A stretch of DNA of 33,277 bases from Leuconostoc palmae (GTDB taxonomy: Bacteria > Bacillota > Bacilli > Lactobacillales > Lactobacillaceae). Each line of letters opens with the position of its first letter. Position 1 is the stretch's first letter. This document shows positions 24,600 to 32,879 of the stretch, one piece after another. The notes below the pieces were generated by a model. It was not told the DNA's origin, searched no databases, and worked only from the letters and a program-made list of their open reading frames with translations. The stretch is from NCBI RefSeq assembly GCF_019656075.1, contig NZ_BPKZ01000011.1, forward strand, positions 1 to 33,277, given 5' to 3'. Position numbers and translations under genes: made by a program.

Positions 24600-25295
24600 C
24601 TATAATAATTTCAGAGTTTTTTTGTAGCGTCTGGAAAAAGGAATGACACGATTATTGGTTAACAGTAATGTCATTTCATTAAAAGCAATTCTATCAATTT
24701 TATGCCGGTTAATAATATAACCAGAATGTACTCTCAAAAAATCAGCATGTAATTTTTCAATTAACGTCAGTGAGCTGCGAAGTACTAACTGTTTATTTTG
24801 ACATAACACCACAATACTATGGCTTCTGCTCAAATCAGTGTAAATGGCGTAGATTTGATTAATATCTACTAATTCATGCTTTCGACCATTAGGTATTGCA
24901 ACTAATTCAGCCGGTTTTTGGGATTTTTCCGAATTTGCTATGGCAGAGTCCATTACAGAAACTAATTGCTTTCGAAACAATTGTTCAGATTGCAGTTTAT
25001 CAATAAAATCAAGAGCATAAATGTGACATTTAAAACTCCTTTCAACTAATTCTGTATGTGTCGAAAGAATAATAATGGCAGATGTTTTATCTGTCTGACG
25101 AATTATTTTAGCAATTTCCAATCCTGCATGAACAACATTTCCAATTTCTAAATCTAAGAAAATAACTTTGTCTTGTTTGTCAGCTAGTACTTTGTCTAGA
25201 AATATTGTAGGATTTTCAAAAACCTGACAAGTCGGGAAAATTGCTTGTACACGTCGTTGCTGAATTAAATTATCTTCTAGAAAATAGCAATTCAT
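24600..25295 (-). CDS. LytTR-family response regulator
   Basis: A 231-residue AgrA/ComE-like regulator. The receiver domain (about 1-120) has the acidic pair Glu7/Asp8, the phospho-acceptor Asp48 in VIFLDLE, a Ser/Thr switch in ILSTHTE and the conserved lysine in ALDFIDK. The C-terminal LytTR DNA-binding domain (about 135-231) contains LVDINQIYAIYTDLSRSHSI and HSGYIINRHKIDRI. It overlaps the kinase gene by 4 bp. The LytTR group often controls peptide-pheromone or bacteriocin genes, but no exporter or bacteriocin gene is nearby. Confidence 0.92.
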   Translation of the reverse strand: MNCYFLEDNLIQQRRVQAIFPTCQVFENPTIFLDKVLADKQDKVIFLDLEIGNVVHAGLEIAKIIRQTDKTSAIIILSTHTELVERSFKCHIYALDFIDKLQSEQLFRKQLVSVMDSAIANSEKSQKPAELVAIPNGRKHELVDINQIYAIYTDLSRSHSIVVLCQNKQLVLRSSLTLIEKLHADFLRVHSGYIINRHKIDRIAFNEMTLLLTNNRVIPFSRRYKKTLKLL

Positions 25296-26545
25296 GATGC
25301 AATCTCCAAGATTAGTTTCTGAATAAATTTGTTATCTTCAATAATTGCAATCTGTTCGATTAGCTGATTATTTTCAACATAGCGCGAAACAAAACTTAAT
25401 CCTAATCCCGTATGATTTTTCTTAGATGAGTACCCAATATTCTGACATTTTCTGATATCTCGATTACTATAGCAAGCATTGATAATTATAATTTCATGGT
25501 TAGATTGCGAAAATACCACATGCACAACTTTATCAGATTCTTCACTCGCGTTTTCAATGGCATTATCTAATAAAATGCCAATGACTCGATAAAAATCAAA
25601 GTCGTTTTCAAATTGCCCTAAATAAAAACCGTCTTCAATATTAAGTAACAGTTCAATATCATGCTTTTTTGCTTTCTGAAACTTAACTAATAATAATCCT
25701 TTTAAATGTATATCGGTTAACTTATTCAATTCAAGAGTTGATGCTTTAGGCAACGATGCCGTGCTATGTTCCAATACTGTGTAGTATGTTTTTTTGATAT
25801 CTTGTAAATTACCAGATTGAATGCCGTATTCTAAACTAGCTAAAATATTTTTATAATCATGTTTAAAAAATCGATAATCACTAAATTTTTGTTCTAAGTG
25901 ATTCATATAACTTTCGGAAGCTGTCAAAGCATGCTCTTTTTGATGAAGTCTGTTGATCAATTGTTCATAATGATAATTAATAATTGGGATAAGGACAATA
26001 GTGATTACGACCGCCAACCAAAAAATATCCCGCCAAACTGAAACAACAAAATGACCCGTCACAAATCGGTATGATTGATAATTACCCAGTAGTCTAAAGA
26101 TAATACTAATAGTTAATAACATATTCAATTGTGTGACATGTCTCTGTAAAAAATCATTGCTCAACCAAGTGAACTTAAAATGTCGTAAAGCCAAAACTGC
26201 ACTAATTGCCAAAACATTAGCACAAAAATCAATAACTGAGCGTTCCTGCAGTGATAGATCAATATCTACTGTCAAACCCATTTGAAAATTTGTTAGCCAA
26301 AATGTCAATATTGAACTAATGATAGCATAGAGTACAATAGCTGCACGTCGTTCACCTGAAAACCTTTGACGAAAACCTAAAATACATAGAATGATAATAC
26401 TCATACTTGATCCAAAATTAGTTTTAACTAACAGAGAAACAATCCCATTATTGAATATATTCACAAAGTATAATGACAAAATACCAATCATCATTGACTT
26501 TTTTGTCAGTTTTTTCCCGCACAATGTATCAAACCATAACATCAT
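25292..26545 (-). CDS. GHKL sensor histidine kinase, possibly N-terminally truncated
   Basis: A 417-residue AgrC-type kinase. About five hydrophobic segments precede a coiled linker (about 193-222), the phospho-acceptor His229 in FFKHDYKN, and a GHKL ATPase domain with N-box LLDNAIENAS and G-box HTGLGLSF. No ribosome site precedes the ATG at 26545. In the same frame, 21 codons further up, is an ATG (26608) with a good site (GAGGAATAGG); the codons between contain one TAA (26557-26555). The natural start was therefore probably 26608, and the stop falls within the first membrane helix. Whether active kinase is still made by restart is unknown. Confidence 0.85.
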   Translation of the reverse strand: MMLWFDTLCGKKLTKKSMMIGILSLYFVNIFNNGIVSLLVKTNFGSSMSIIILCILGFRQRFSGERRAAIVLYAIISSILTFWLTNFQMGLTVDIDLSLQERSVIDFCANVLAISAVLALRHFKFTWLSNDFLQRHVTQLNMLLTISIIFRLLGNYQSYRFVTGHFVVSVWRDIFWLAVVITIVLIPIINYHYEQLINRLHQKEHALTASESYMNHLEQKFSDYRFFKHDYKNILASLEYGIQSGNLQDIKKTYYTVLEHSTASLPKASTLELNKLTDIHLKGLLLVKFQKAKKHDIELLLNIEDGFYLGQFENDFDFYRVIGILLDNAIENASEESDKVVHVVFSQSNHEIIIINACYSNRDIRKCQNIGYSSKKNHTGLGLSFVSRYVENNQLIEQIAIIEDNKFIQKLILEIAS

Positions 26546-26554
26546 TGTAAAAGC

Positions 26555-26608
26555 TTAAAATATAGGCCATGTTAGACAATTAAGTATATGCATAAATGAA
26601 AAAAACAT
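26555..26608 (-). CDS. 17-residue frame in phase with the kinase (broken N-terminus or leader peptide)
   Basis: MFFSFMHILNCLTWPIF then TAA, followed 9 nt later in the same frame by the kinase ATG. A strong ribosome site (GAGGAATAGG) precedes it, whereas the kinase ATG has none. The peptide reads like the first half of a membrane helix that continues in the kinase (AFTMMLWF), so a nonsense mutation is the simplest view. A coupled leader peptide is the alternative. Confidence 0.45.
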   Translation of the reverse strand: MFFSFMHILNCLTWPIF

Positions 26609-26641
26609 ACCTATTCCTCATTATTATAAATATTACGCCGT

Positions 26642-26665
26642 TTTTTGTGCTTTTTTGCACAAAAA
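26642..26665. other. Hairpin in the kinase leader
   Basis: Perfect inverted repeat TTTTTGTGC / GCACAAAAA with a T6 loop, between the likely kinase promoter (minus -10 TATAAT at 26684-26679) and its ribosome site. It has no terminator T-tract in the direction of the kinase. Role unknown. Confidence 0.4.
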
Positions 26666-26752
26666 CTCGAAAACGCATATTATATTTTATCATATTTATA
26701 ATAAAAGTATAGGGCATATTCTATTTTTCAGTAATTTAATTTCCCCATTTTT

Positions 26753-26758
26753 TATAAT
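26753..26758 (+). promoter_or_regulatory. -10 element of the glutamate-cysteine ligase gene
   Basis: TATAAT 40 nt before the start codon; no good -35 at the usual distance. Confidence 0.4.
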
Positions 26759-26798
26759 CTAAGGTACACTAGAACAAATTGGTATGGGAGAAAAATTC

Positions 26799-28244
26799 AT
26801 GTCAGATACTTATACTAACATTAAAAAAAATCAACTCATAACAGATCTATTTTCAGGTACTTTTGGCATTGAAATTGAAGAACATCGCATACAAATTAGC
26901 ACTAGAAGTTTGTCACAACATCCGCATGCCGATATATTAGGTAATCGTCGAACGCAACCTTACTTTCAAACTGATTTCTCTGAGAGTCAGGAAGAATTAG
27001 TGACGGCACCACAATTTTCTACTCAGAAAGCATTAACTCATTTGCATGAATTACAATTTATGCTGTCAACGGTATTAGCCAACGATGAATTAATTTGGCC
27101 CCTTTCAATGCCACCACATTTATCAGTATCAGACATTGATTACTTAAAAACACATTTTGAACGATCTTGGTATCAAGATTACCGCGATGTTTTGCTTAAA
27201 CGTTATGGCCCTTTTCAACACATAATGGCTGGTGTTCATGTTAATTTTTCACCAACAGATAGTATTGTTAACTGGTTTCAAGAACAACAACAACTAAACT
27301 CAATCATTGAGGCCCAAAATACGCTATTTTTTCAGATTGCGCAGCAAATTGTACACTATCGCTGGTTCATAACTTATTTGTTTGGCGCCGCACCAGTTAG
27401 TGAAAATCCAGATGATAAAATTCCTAATGATAAGTCTAAGATTGCTCGTTCTTGGCGTGCTAGTAATTTTGGATTCACAAATCATAGTAATATTACCATT
27501 GACTACCTAAACTTGACAGACCATATCACTCAAATCAAAGAACATTTAGCCGATGGTAAACTATACGACAAAAGTGAATTTTATGGACCAGTACGGTTAA
27601 AATCTTCCGGTAACTTAGACCAATTACTCGCAAACGGTGCCAAATATCTTGAGTTTCGTATGTTTGATATTGATCCTTTTGCAATTGATGGTATTTCACA
27701 ACTGGCTCTGGATTTGTTACAGCTTTTAATTATTGATGCCATTATCAATCCGCAAACATGGGATAACCATAGTTTGAGATCTGCTAGTGATCGTAATCAT
27801 GTAGTGGCCTTACAAAACCCATCAGAACAACTAACTAAAGAAAACTACTTATTAGCAACACAGTTAATGATACGCCTCAAAAAAATTGTCGCCGATGCGC
27901 CTATTGAAAGCAAAGATCGTTACCATAATGTACTACATACTATTAACACTATGCTACAACAACCTTTATTAACAATCAGCGGACAACTTTTATCACATAT
28001 TGATAACAATAATTCACTAATAACATTTGGTATGATGCAGGCTACCATACTAAACTCAAAACGAAAATTACAAAACACATCAAACATTTTATCTTATCTT
28101 AAACCAACCCTACGTGAAACCTATATACAAGCTCATTATCTTGGTTGGTCAATTGAAGTATTAGAATCCGGTAACCATTTAAAAGTAAGTCATGATAATA
28201 AAAGTTTCATCTTATCTGAGTATACTGACTTATTAACACTTTAA
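26799..28244 (+). CDS. gshA: Glutamate-cysteine ligase (GshA-like)
   Basis: A 481-residue enzyme making gamma-glutamylcysteine from glutamate and cysteine with ATP. The N-terminal signature FGIEIEEHR is the class I GIExE motif, followed by SESQEELVT and the AGVHVNFS strand that shapes the active site, and the arginine region GPVRLKS...YLEFRMFDIDP. Length fits stand-alone GshA; there is no ATP-grasp domain as in bifunctional GshF and no gshB beside it. The start at 26799 is chosen because GGGAG lies 8 nt ahead; an in-frame ATG at 26784 lies on that site. It converges with the CHAP protein gene with a 4-bp overlap and no terminator between them. Confidence 0.85.
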   Translation: MSDTYTNIKKNQLITDLFSGTFGIEIEEHRIQISTRSLSQHPHADILGNRRTQPYFQTDFSESQEELVTAPQFSTQKALTHLHELQFMLSTVLANDELIWPLSMPPHLSVSDIDYLKTHFERSWYQDYRDVLLKRYGPFQHIMAGVHVNFSPTDSIVNWFQEQQQLNSIIEAQNTLFFQIAQQIVHYRWFITYLFGAAPVSENPDDKIPNDKSKIARSWRASNFGFTNHSNITIDYLNLTDHITQIKEHLADGKLYDKSEFYGPVRLKSSGNLDQLLANGAKYLEFRMFDIDPFAIDGISQLALDLLQLLIIDAIINPQTWDNHSLRSASDRNHVVALQNPSEQLTKENYLLATQLMIRLKKIVADAPIESKDRYHNVLHTINTMLQQPLLTISGQLLSHIDNNNSLITFGMMQATILNSKRKLQNTSNILSYLKPTLRETYIQAHYLGWSIEVLESGNHLKVSHDNKSFILSEYTDLLTL

Positions 28245-29068
28245 TTAATTCGACTCACTTGATTCATATCTAACCAAGTATTATATACACCTATTTTCAC
28301 CTTAATACCATTAGATGGACGATCAACTGCTAATACTCGATACTGTCCATTAACCTTAAAGTAGTCTCCAGGTGATAAAATTTGGTTATAATGTTTGACC
28401 CCATTTGCATGTGTCTTATCTAATGGTCCTGCATCAATATAGTTAAGTGCTGTTGATGAACCGCCAGATAATTGGTCACAAGCAATGGTATTCTTCTGCG
28501 CATTAACACGAGTAACACGGTAAACACCCGAAAATTTAATCGTTTGGCCAGCTTGAATTGTTGTTGGCGAACTCAACGTTGGACTTGTTTGGTGATCTAT
28601 AGGCCCTTGGTTAATGTCTTTGAAATGTATGAACCCAGTTACGGCTGTTTTGTTAATTGTTCTGCGATAATATGTATGATTAAAACCATAATTATATTCT
28701 TCAATGACAACCTGTCCATTATTCAAAACATCTGCTACCCATCCGACATGCCCGGCACTAAACCATGCAACACTACCAACAGCAGGTGTTTGGTCAACTT
28801 GATATCCTTTAGCTAATGCTTGTGAACGCCATTGCCAAGCTGATCCAAACCCTTGAGGCAATTCAAAATGATTCTGCGAATGTAAACGCCATGCAACAAA
28901 TGAGACACACTCTCTGTTGTACATTCTCCAAGAATCAACCAGTGTATCTGGATGTGCTAATTTCAAATTATTTGGGTAATCATCCCCATGAACAGCAGCA
29001 GAAATAGTATGCGTCCCCATTCCTATAATTACTCCTGCTGTCAGTAGACTGACTATCACCTTTTTCAT
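28241..29068 (-). CDS. Secreted CHAP-domain cell-wall hydrolase
   Basis: A 275-residue exported protein. The signal peptide (about 1-25, ending ISAA) is followed by a CHAP domain with nucleophile Cys54 in NRECVSFVAWRL, base His107 in SAGHVGWV and the acidic/amide residues in VIEEYNY (123-126). A Ser/Thr/Pro linker (about 156-165) leads to an SH3b-like C-terminal region (about 167-273; FSGVYRVTRV...DYFKVNGQYRVLAV), probably for wall binding. It would cleave peptidoglycan peptides or cross-bridges as an amidase or endopeptidase. AGGAG precedes the ATG. A 10-bp perfect inverted repeat encloses the ribosome site and start codon. Confidence 0.88.
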   Translation of the reverse strand: MKKVIVSLLTAGVIIGMGTHTISAAVHGDDYPNNLKLAHPDTLVDSWRMYNRECVSFVAWRLHSQNHFELPQGFGSAWQWRSQALAKGYQVDQTPAVGSVAWFSAGHVGWVADVLNNGQVVIEEYNYGFNHTYYRRTINKTAVTGFIHFKDINQGPIDHQTSPTLSSPTTIQAGQTIKFSGVYRVTRVNAQKNTIACDQLSGGSSTALNYIDAGPLDKTHANGVKHYNQILSPGDYFKVNGQYRVLAVDRPSNGIKVKIGVYNTWLDMNQVSRIN

Positions 29069-29097
29069 AAAATTCTCCTTTTATTTTGTGATAGTCA
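29050..29097. repeat. Inverted repeat enclosing the start of the CHAP gene
   Basis: TGACTATCAC (29050-29059) and GTGATAGTCA (29088-29097) are perfectly complementary over 10 bp with a 28-nt loop. The loop contains the ribosome site and the ATG of the minus-strand CHAP gene. The upstream arm directly follows a TATGAT -10 candidate (29103-29098), so it could act as RNA structure or as a DNA operator. Confidence 0.6.
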
Positions 29098-29130
29098 ATC
29101 ATACGGAAAAAATGATTTTATTACTAACTA

Positions 29131-29168
29131 AAAAAACACAATCGACATTTCCGACGATTGTGTTTTTT
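29131..29168 (-). terminator. Terminator of the dehydrogenase genes
   Basis: Perfect 14-bp stem AAAAAACACAATCG / CGATTGTGTTTTTT with a 10-nt loop, 10 bp beyond the stop at 29179. Confidence 0.88.
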
Positions 29169-29178
29169 ACTCTACTAC

Positions 29179-30042
29179 TTACTGAAATTCTGCCCATAAC
29201 TTGACAATAGCTTGGACACCTTCATCTCCATATTTTTGACTTAATTTAGCAAATAATTTTTCTGCTAACTCTGTACCGGGTAAGACGATTGACATTTCAT
29301 CTGCAGCATCTAAAGCTATGCGTAGATCTTTTAGCAAATGCTTCACATAAAAACCGGGTAAAAAATCGTTTTTCATGACACGCGGCATATAATGAGTAAC
29401 AGACCATGAACTTGCGGCACCACCAGACCAAATCTGGTAAGCATCCTCTAGTTTCAACCCAGCTGTTTTAGCATAAACCATGGACTCAGCCATGGTAAGC
29501 ACTGTCGCAGCCACACCAATGTTATTACTCATTTTCATGTGCTGCCCTTTTCCAGCCGATCCAACATGGACAGTCTGTTTACCAATTACTTCAAAAATGG
29601 GTAAGGCACATGCAAAAGCTTGTTTAGAGCCACCTACCATAATCGATAATGTGCCATTTTTAGCACCAATATCACCACCAGAAACAGGCGCATCCAAAAC
29701 ACTATACCCAGCTGCCTCACCTTGTTGTGCTAATTGTTGTGCTAGTTTAGGAGAAGACGTTGTCATATCAATTAAAATATCTCCTGCTTTTGCACCAGCA
29801 AAAACACCATCTGCTCTAGTCCATACATCCTCTACGTCTTTTGGATACCCTACCATAGTCATCGTCATTTCTGATTCGCGTGCCACATCTGCTGGCGAAT
29901 CTGCCCACGTAGCACCGTTTGAAATGACTTCTTCTGCATGACTTTTAGTACGATTATATACTACTACCTGGTGACCAGCTGCTAGCAAATTATTAATAAT
30001 GCCTGTCCCCATTACACCTGTGCCAATAGACCCGATTTTCAT
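29179..30042 (-). CDS. NAD(P)-dependent oxidoreductase, 3-hydroxyisobutyrate dehydrogenase family
   Basis: A 287-residue beta-hydroxyacid dehydrogenase. The Rossmann motif GTGVMGTGI is at 7-15, the substrate motif DAPVSGGDIGAKNGTLSIMVGG is at about 117-138, and the catalytic lysine is in GKGQHMKMSNN. The family includes tartronate semialdehyde reductase, 3-hydroxyisobutyrate dehydrogenase and succinic semialdehyde reductases; the specific substrate cannot be read. It starts 4 bp after the 2-hydroxyacid dehydrogenase gene, so the pair is co-transcribed and may act on related hydroxy or keto acids. Confidence 0.88.
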   Translation of the reverse strand: MKIGSIGTGVMGTGIINNLLAAGHQVVVYNRTKSHAEEVISNGATWADSPADVARESEMTMTMVGYPKDVEDVWTRADGVFAGAKAGDILIDMTTSSPKLAQQLAQQGEAAGYSVLDAPVSGGDIGAKNGTLSIMVGGSKQAFACALPIFEVIGKQTVHVGSAGKGQHMKMSNNIGVAATVLTMAESMVYAKTAGLKLEDAYQIWSGGAASSWSVTHYMPRVMKNDFLPGFYVKHLLKDLRIALDAADEMSIVLPGTELAEKLFAKLSQKYGDEGVQAIVKLWAEFQ

Positions 30043-30046
30043 TGTC

Positions 30047-31036
30047 TTACCTCAGAATTTCATTTTCCGTGTAACCACCATTTACAATAGTTACAGCATC
30101 GTTAAGCGCCATTTCAACCATATTTTTAATTGCTGTATTGGTGTAGAAAGCAATATGTGGTGACAAATAAAAATTATCTAACTGAACTAAGCGTTGTATA
30201 TTCTCAGGTAATTCATTAATGGACTGCTTTTTATCCATAAATTCATTTTCATTAGGTGTCACATCAAATGCTGCCCCATATAAATGACCTGACAACAAAC
30301 TTTTTTCTAAGATAGCCATATCAACAATTTCACCCCGAGCCATATTTAACATGATAGTCCCTGGTTGTATTTTATCAAAAAAAGATTTATCAGCCATACC
30401 CTTTGTTTGACTATTAAGTGGTGTGTGAAAACTAATAACATTTGCACGAGAAAGTGCATCATCTAGTGTTGTGTACTCGACAAAGGCTTCATTTTGTGCA
30501 CGATAAATTGGATCTACAGCAAGCACCTTGGCGCCTAGCGCATGCAACATTTGCGCAAATGAACTACCAATACGACCAACACCAATGAGAGCTACGGTCA
30601 TTTGATAAATTTCCCTTGCACGACCACCTGCTGCCCAAGTATAATCACCTGTTGCCATGGCTCTGTCAAATTTTTTGTTATTCCTCAAAATATTCATAAG
30701 TTGTGTCAATGTATATTCAGCAATGGCACGAGGCGAATATGCAGCCACATTAGACAGTCTAATATTATTTTCAAAAGCAGCTGGCAAGTCAAACACATCA
30801 TATCCAACTTGGCGTAAAGCAATTTGTTTAATACCAAATTGAGCCAATTTACTATAAATTGGTGCAGGCATAACTGTCGTTTGCTGGGTGGATACTGCAT
30901 CATATCCTTTAGCCATACTAACGTTTTCTGTATCCAGTGGGTCGAAAAGATTAACCACCTCGTGTCCTGTTTTAGCAGACCAATCTTTTACATATGGCAA
31001 TTCTTCTGCAACAGTATTGTACATCAATATTTTCAT
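30047..31036 (-). CDS. D-2-hydroxyacid dehydrogenase
   Basis: A 329-residue NAD-dependent enzyme of the D-lactate dehydrogenase-like family. The cofactor motif GVGRIGSSFAQ is near 150-160, catalytic Arg is in NMARGEIVD, Glu in the NENEF region and His in SPHIAFYT. It interconverts 2-keto and D-2-hydroxy acids. It is not the classical Leuconostoc D-LDH as I recall its sequence, so a different keto acid such as a branched or aromatic one is possible. The start at 31036 (AAGGGG upstream) is preferred over an upstream in-frame ATG at 31087. Only 69 bp and no hairpin separate it from tyrS. Confidence 0.88.
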   Translation of the reverse strand: MKILMYNTVAEELPYVKDWSAKTGHEVVNLFDPLDTENVSMAKGYDAVSTQQTTVMPAPIYSKLAQFGIKQIALRQVGYDVFDLPAAFENNIRLSNVAAYSPRAIAEYTLTQLMNILRNNKKFDRAMATGDYTWAAGGRAREIYQMTVALIGVGRIGSSFAQMLHALGAKVLAVDPIYRAQNEAFVEYTTLDDALSRANVISFHTPLNSQTKGMADKSFFDKIQPGTIMLNMARGEIVDMAILEKSLLSGHLYGAAFDVTPNENEFMDKKQSINELPENIQRLVQLDNFYLSPHIAFYTNTAIKNMVEMALNDAVTIVNGGYTENEILR

Positions 31037-31105
31037 AAATAACCCCTTTATATCAATGACACATCCATCATACACTTTCAATAGCAATCATGAAAAACCA
31101 TATTT

Positions 31106-32353
31106 CTATTGGATTTTACCTAAGAAATACTTTTTCTTACCACGACGTACCAATATATATTGACCATCGTAATTCTTTGATGGATCTACTACAAAATCAG
31201 TACTCGTTACTTTTTCCCCATTAATCGTAATTGCACCGTTTGTAACATCTTCTCTGGCTTGACGTTTTGAAGTTTCCACACCGCCTTCAACTAACAAATC
31301 AACAATATTTTTAACTTCCGAAGTACAATCAAAACTTGGTACACCATCAAATGCGTCAGCAATCTGTGAAGCAGATAACTTAGCCACATCACCACTAAAT
31401 AATGCTTTTGATAATAATTCAGCTTCTGCAACCGCGTCTTCACCATGCACAAATTTAGTGACTTCTTGTGCCAGACGACGTTGTGCTAGTCTCTCACCAG
31501 GGTTTGTTTCAACTTCTTTTGCTAATGCTTCAATTTCCTCAGCGCTCAAGAATGTAAAGTATTTCAAATATTTTTCAACATCAGCATCATTTTGATTTAA
31601 CCAAAATTGATAGAAAGTATATGGGGAAGTTTTCTTGGCATCTAACCAAATAGCATTACCTTCGGATTTCCCAAATTTCTTACCAGTTGAGTCTGTCATC
31701 AATGGAATAGTCAATCCAAATGCCTTAGCTTCATTTCCTTCAAGTGAATGAATCAGATCAATTCCTGAAGTAATATTTCCCCATTGATCTGACCCACCAA
31801 TTTGCAATTTAACATCTTCTCTACGCCATAACTCATGGAAATCTATACCTTGTAAGACTTGGTAAGTAAATTCCGTAAACGAGATACCTGTCTCTAAACG
31901 CGAAGCAACAACATCCTTTTTCAACATAACGTTAATTGAAAAAAGTTTACCGTAATCACGTAAGAAATCTGTTAATGTCAGTTTTCCTAACCAATCATTA
32001 TTATTAACAATTCGTGTGTTGTTATCACCAAAAAGGCGAGTAACTTGAGCTGTAATGCCCTTTTCATTTTCTATCAATTGCTCTTGTGTTAATAACTTAC
32101 GTTCAGTTGTAGGTCGTGGATCTCCTATTGCTCCTGTGGCTCCTCCAACAATAATGACTGCTTTTCCTCCAGCATTTTGAAAACGTTTTAGCACCATAAA
32201 CGGAATTAAATGACCCAAATGAAGTGAGTCAGCAGTAGGATCCGTCCCAACGTATGCCCCTATTTTTTCATTGGACATGGCTTCTAATAATCCTGTTTCA
32301 TCTGTGACTTGGTTCAAAGCCCCGCGCCACTTTAGGTCTTCTATAAAATTCAT
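31106..32353 (-). CDS. tyrS: Tyrosyl-tRNA synthetase
   Basis: A 415-residue class I aminoacyl-tRNA synthetase charging tRNA-Tyr. The HIGH-type motif is HLGHL (about 44-48), the KMSKS-type motif is KFGKS, and the tyrosine-binding regions YVGTDPTADSLH and GGSDQWGN are intact. An S4-like RNA-binding domain closes the protein (about 350-415). The start at 32353 follows AGGAG; the longer frame to 32464 runs into the T-box leader and is not used. Expression is controlled by the tyrosine T-box at 32374-32592. Confidence 0.96.
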   Translation of the reverse strand: MNFIEDLKWRGALNQVTDETGLLEAMSNEKIGAYVGTDPTADSLHLGHLIPFMVLKRFQNAGGKAVIIVGGATGAIGDPRPTTERKLLTQEQLIENEKGITAQVTRLFGDNNTRIVNNNDWLGKLTLTDFLRDYGKLFSINVMLKKDVVASRLETGISFTEFTYQVLQGIDFHELWRREDVKLQIGGSDQWGNITSGIDLIHSLEGNEAKAFGLTIPLMTDSTGKKFGKSEGNAIWLDAKKTSPYTFYQFWLNQNDADVEKYLKYFTFLSAEEIEALAKEVETNPGERLAQRRLAQEVTKFVHGEDAVAEAELLSKALFSGDVAKLSASQIADAFDGVPSFDCTSEVKNIVDLLVEGGVETSKRQAREDVTNGAITINGEKVTSTDFVVDPSKNYDGQYILVRRGKKKYFLGKIQ

Positions 32354-32373
32354 TTTTTTCTCCTTTTTGTGAT

Positions 32374-32592
32374 AAAAAACAAAAGCCGCCCTATATATTA
32401 AATATATAGGACGGCTTTTGCCGTGGTACCACCTAAATTGTAAGTCATCGGACCTACCACTCACTTATTCAGCCTTATCGCGGCATACGTCATACATTTT
32501 ATGTTGTGTAACTCGATAACAGCAGCAGGTTAGTTTTCAGCAACCACTAACTTTCTTTGACGTGCCAATCTGTTTCTTTATCAACTGATGAT
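32374..32592 (-). ncRNA. T-box riboswitch leader (tyrosine)
   Basis: On the minus strand the canonical T-box AGGTGGTACCACGG is at 32434-32421, followed by a long terminator hairpin (about 32418-32381) ending in T6. Stem I is visible: GGCACGTC pairs with GACGT..GCC at its base, and AGTTAGTGGTTGCTGAAAACTAAC forms arm structure above it (the span is about 32548-32525). Candidate specifier codons are TAT (32494-32492), next to the closing stem, and TAC (32510-32508); both are tyrosine, matching tyrS. Uncharged tRNA-Tyr would stabilise the antiterminator and allow readthrough. Confidence 0.92.
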
Positions 32593-32598
32593 AATCAC

Positions 32599-32626
32599 AT
32601 TATACCAAACAGATATAATTATTCAA
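32599..32626 (-). promoter_or_regulatory. Promoter of the T-box-tyrS transcript
   Basis: On the minus strand -35 TTGAAT (32626-32621), a 16-bp spacer, -10 TATAAT (32604-32599). Confidence 0.75.
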
Positions 32627-32696
32627 ATTTTATGATAAAAACAATTATTTTGTCATTTGTACTTTTGACAAACAATTAATCTTATCATGAAAATAA

Positions 32697-32879
32697 ACAT
32701 ATATACTTTACAAAATATTCGAAATCAAGACAATCATCCCAGAATTAGGAATTTCTTACGCTCGAGCAATTGCAGATATATCTCTACCAATCCTCTATGA
32801 TCATAGCCATATACTAAAAATTCTTTATACGGGTACTTACGTAGATGATGAAAGATGCTTTTTAAAAATTACAATTTAA
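32697..32879 (+). pseudogene. Remnant of a regulator-like gene
   Basis: An open frame without a start codon reads ELGISYARAIADISLPILY and then DHSHILKILYTG before stopping at 32877. The pattern recalls the C-terminal ligand domain of some TetR regulators. Further pieces with stops follow to about 33070 (for example NTNNDYFNWVNAFYLN). No intact gene can be built. The remaining bases between the tyrS promoter and 33145 hold nothing else that I can support. Confidence 0.3.

Noticed and set aside
26555..26608. Cyclic autoinducer peptide precursor (cysteine near the C-terminus) for the LytTR system
   Set aside because: There is no AgrB-type processing gene and no acidic C-terminal tail, and the frame is in phase with the kinase, which fits a broken kinase N-terminus better.
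29480..29941. 153-codon plus-strand ORF opposite the 3-hydroxyisobutyrate dehydrogenase-like gene
   Set aside because: Antisense shadow of a clear enzyme gene, with no ribosome site or family signature.
32354..32464. N-terminal extension of tyrS
   Set aside because: It is translated T-box terminator sequence without a ribosome site; the start at 32353 has AGGAG.
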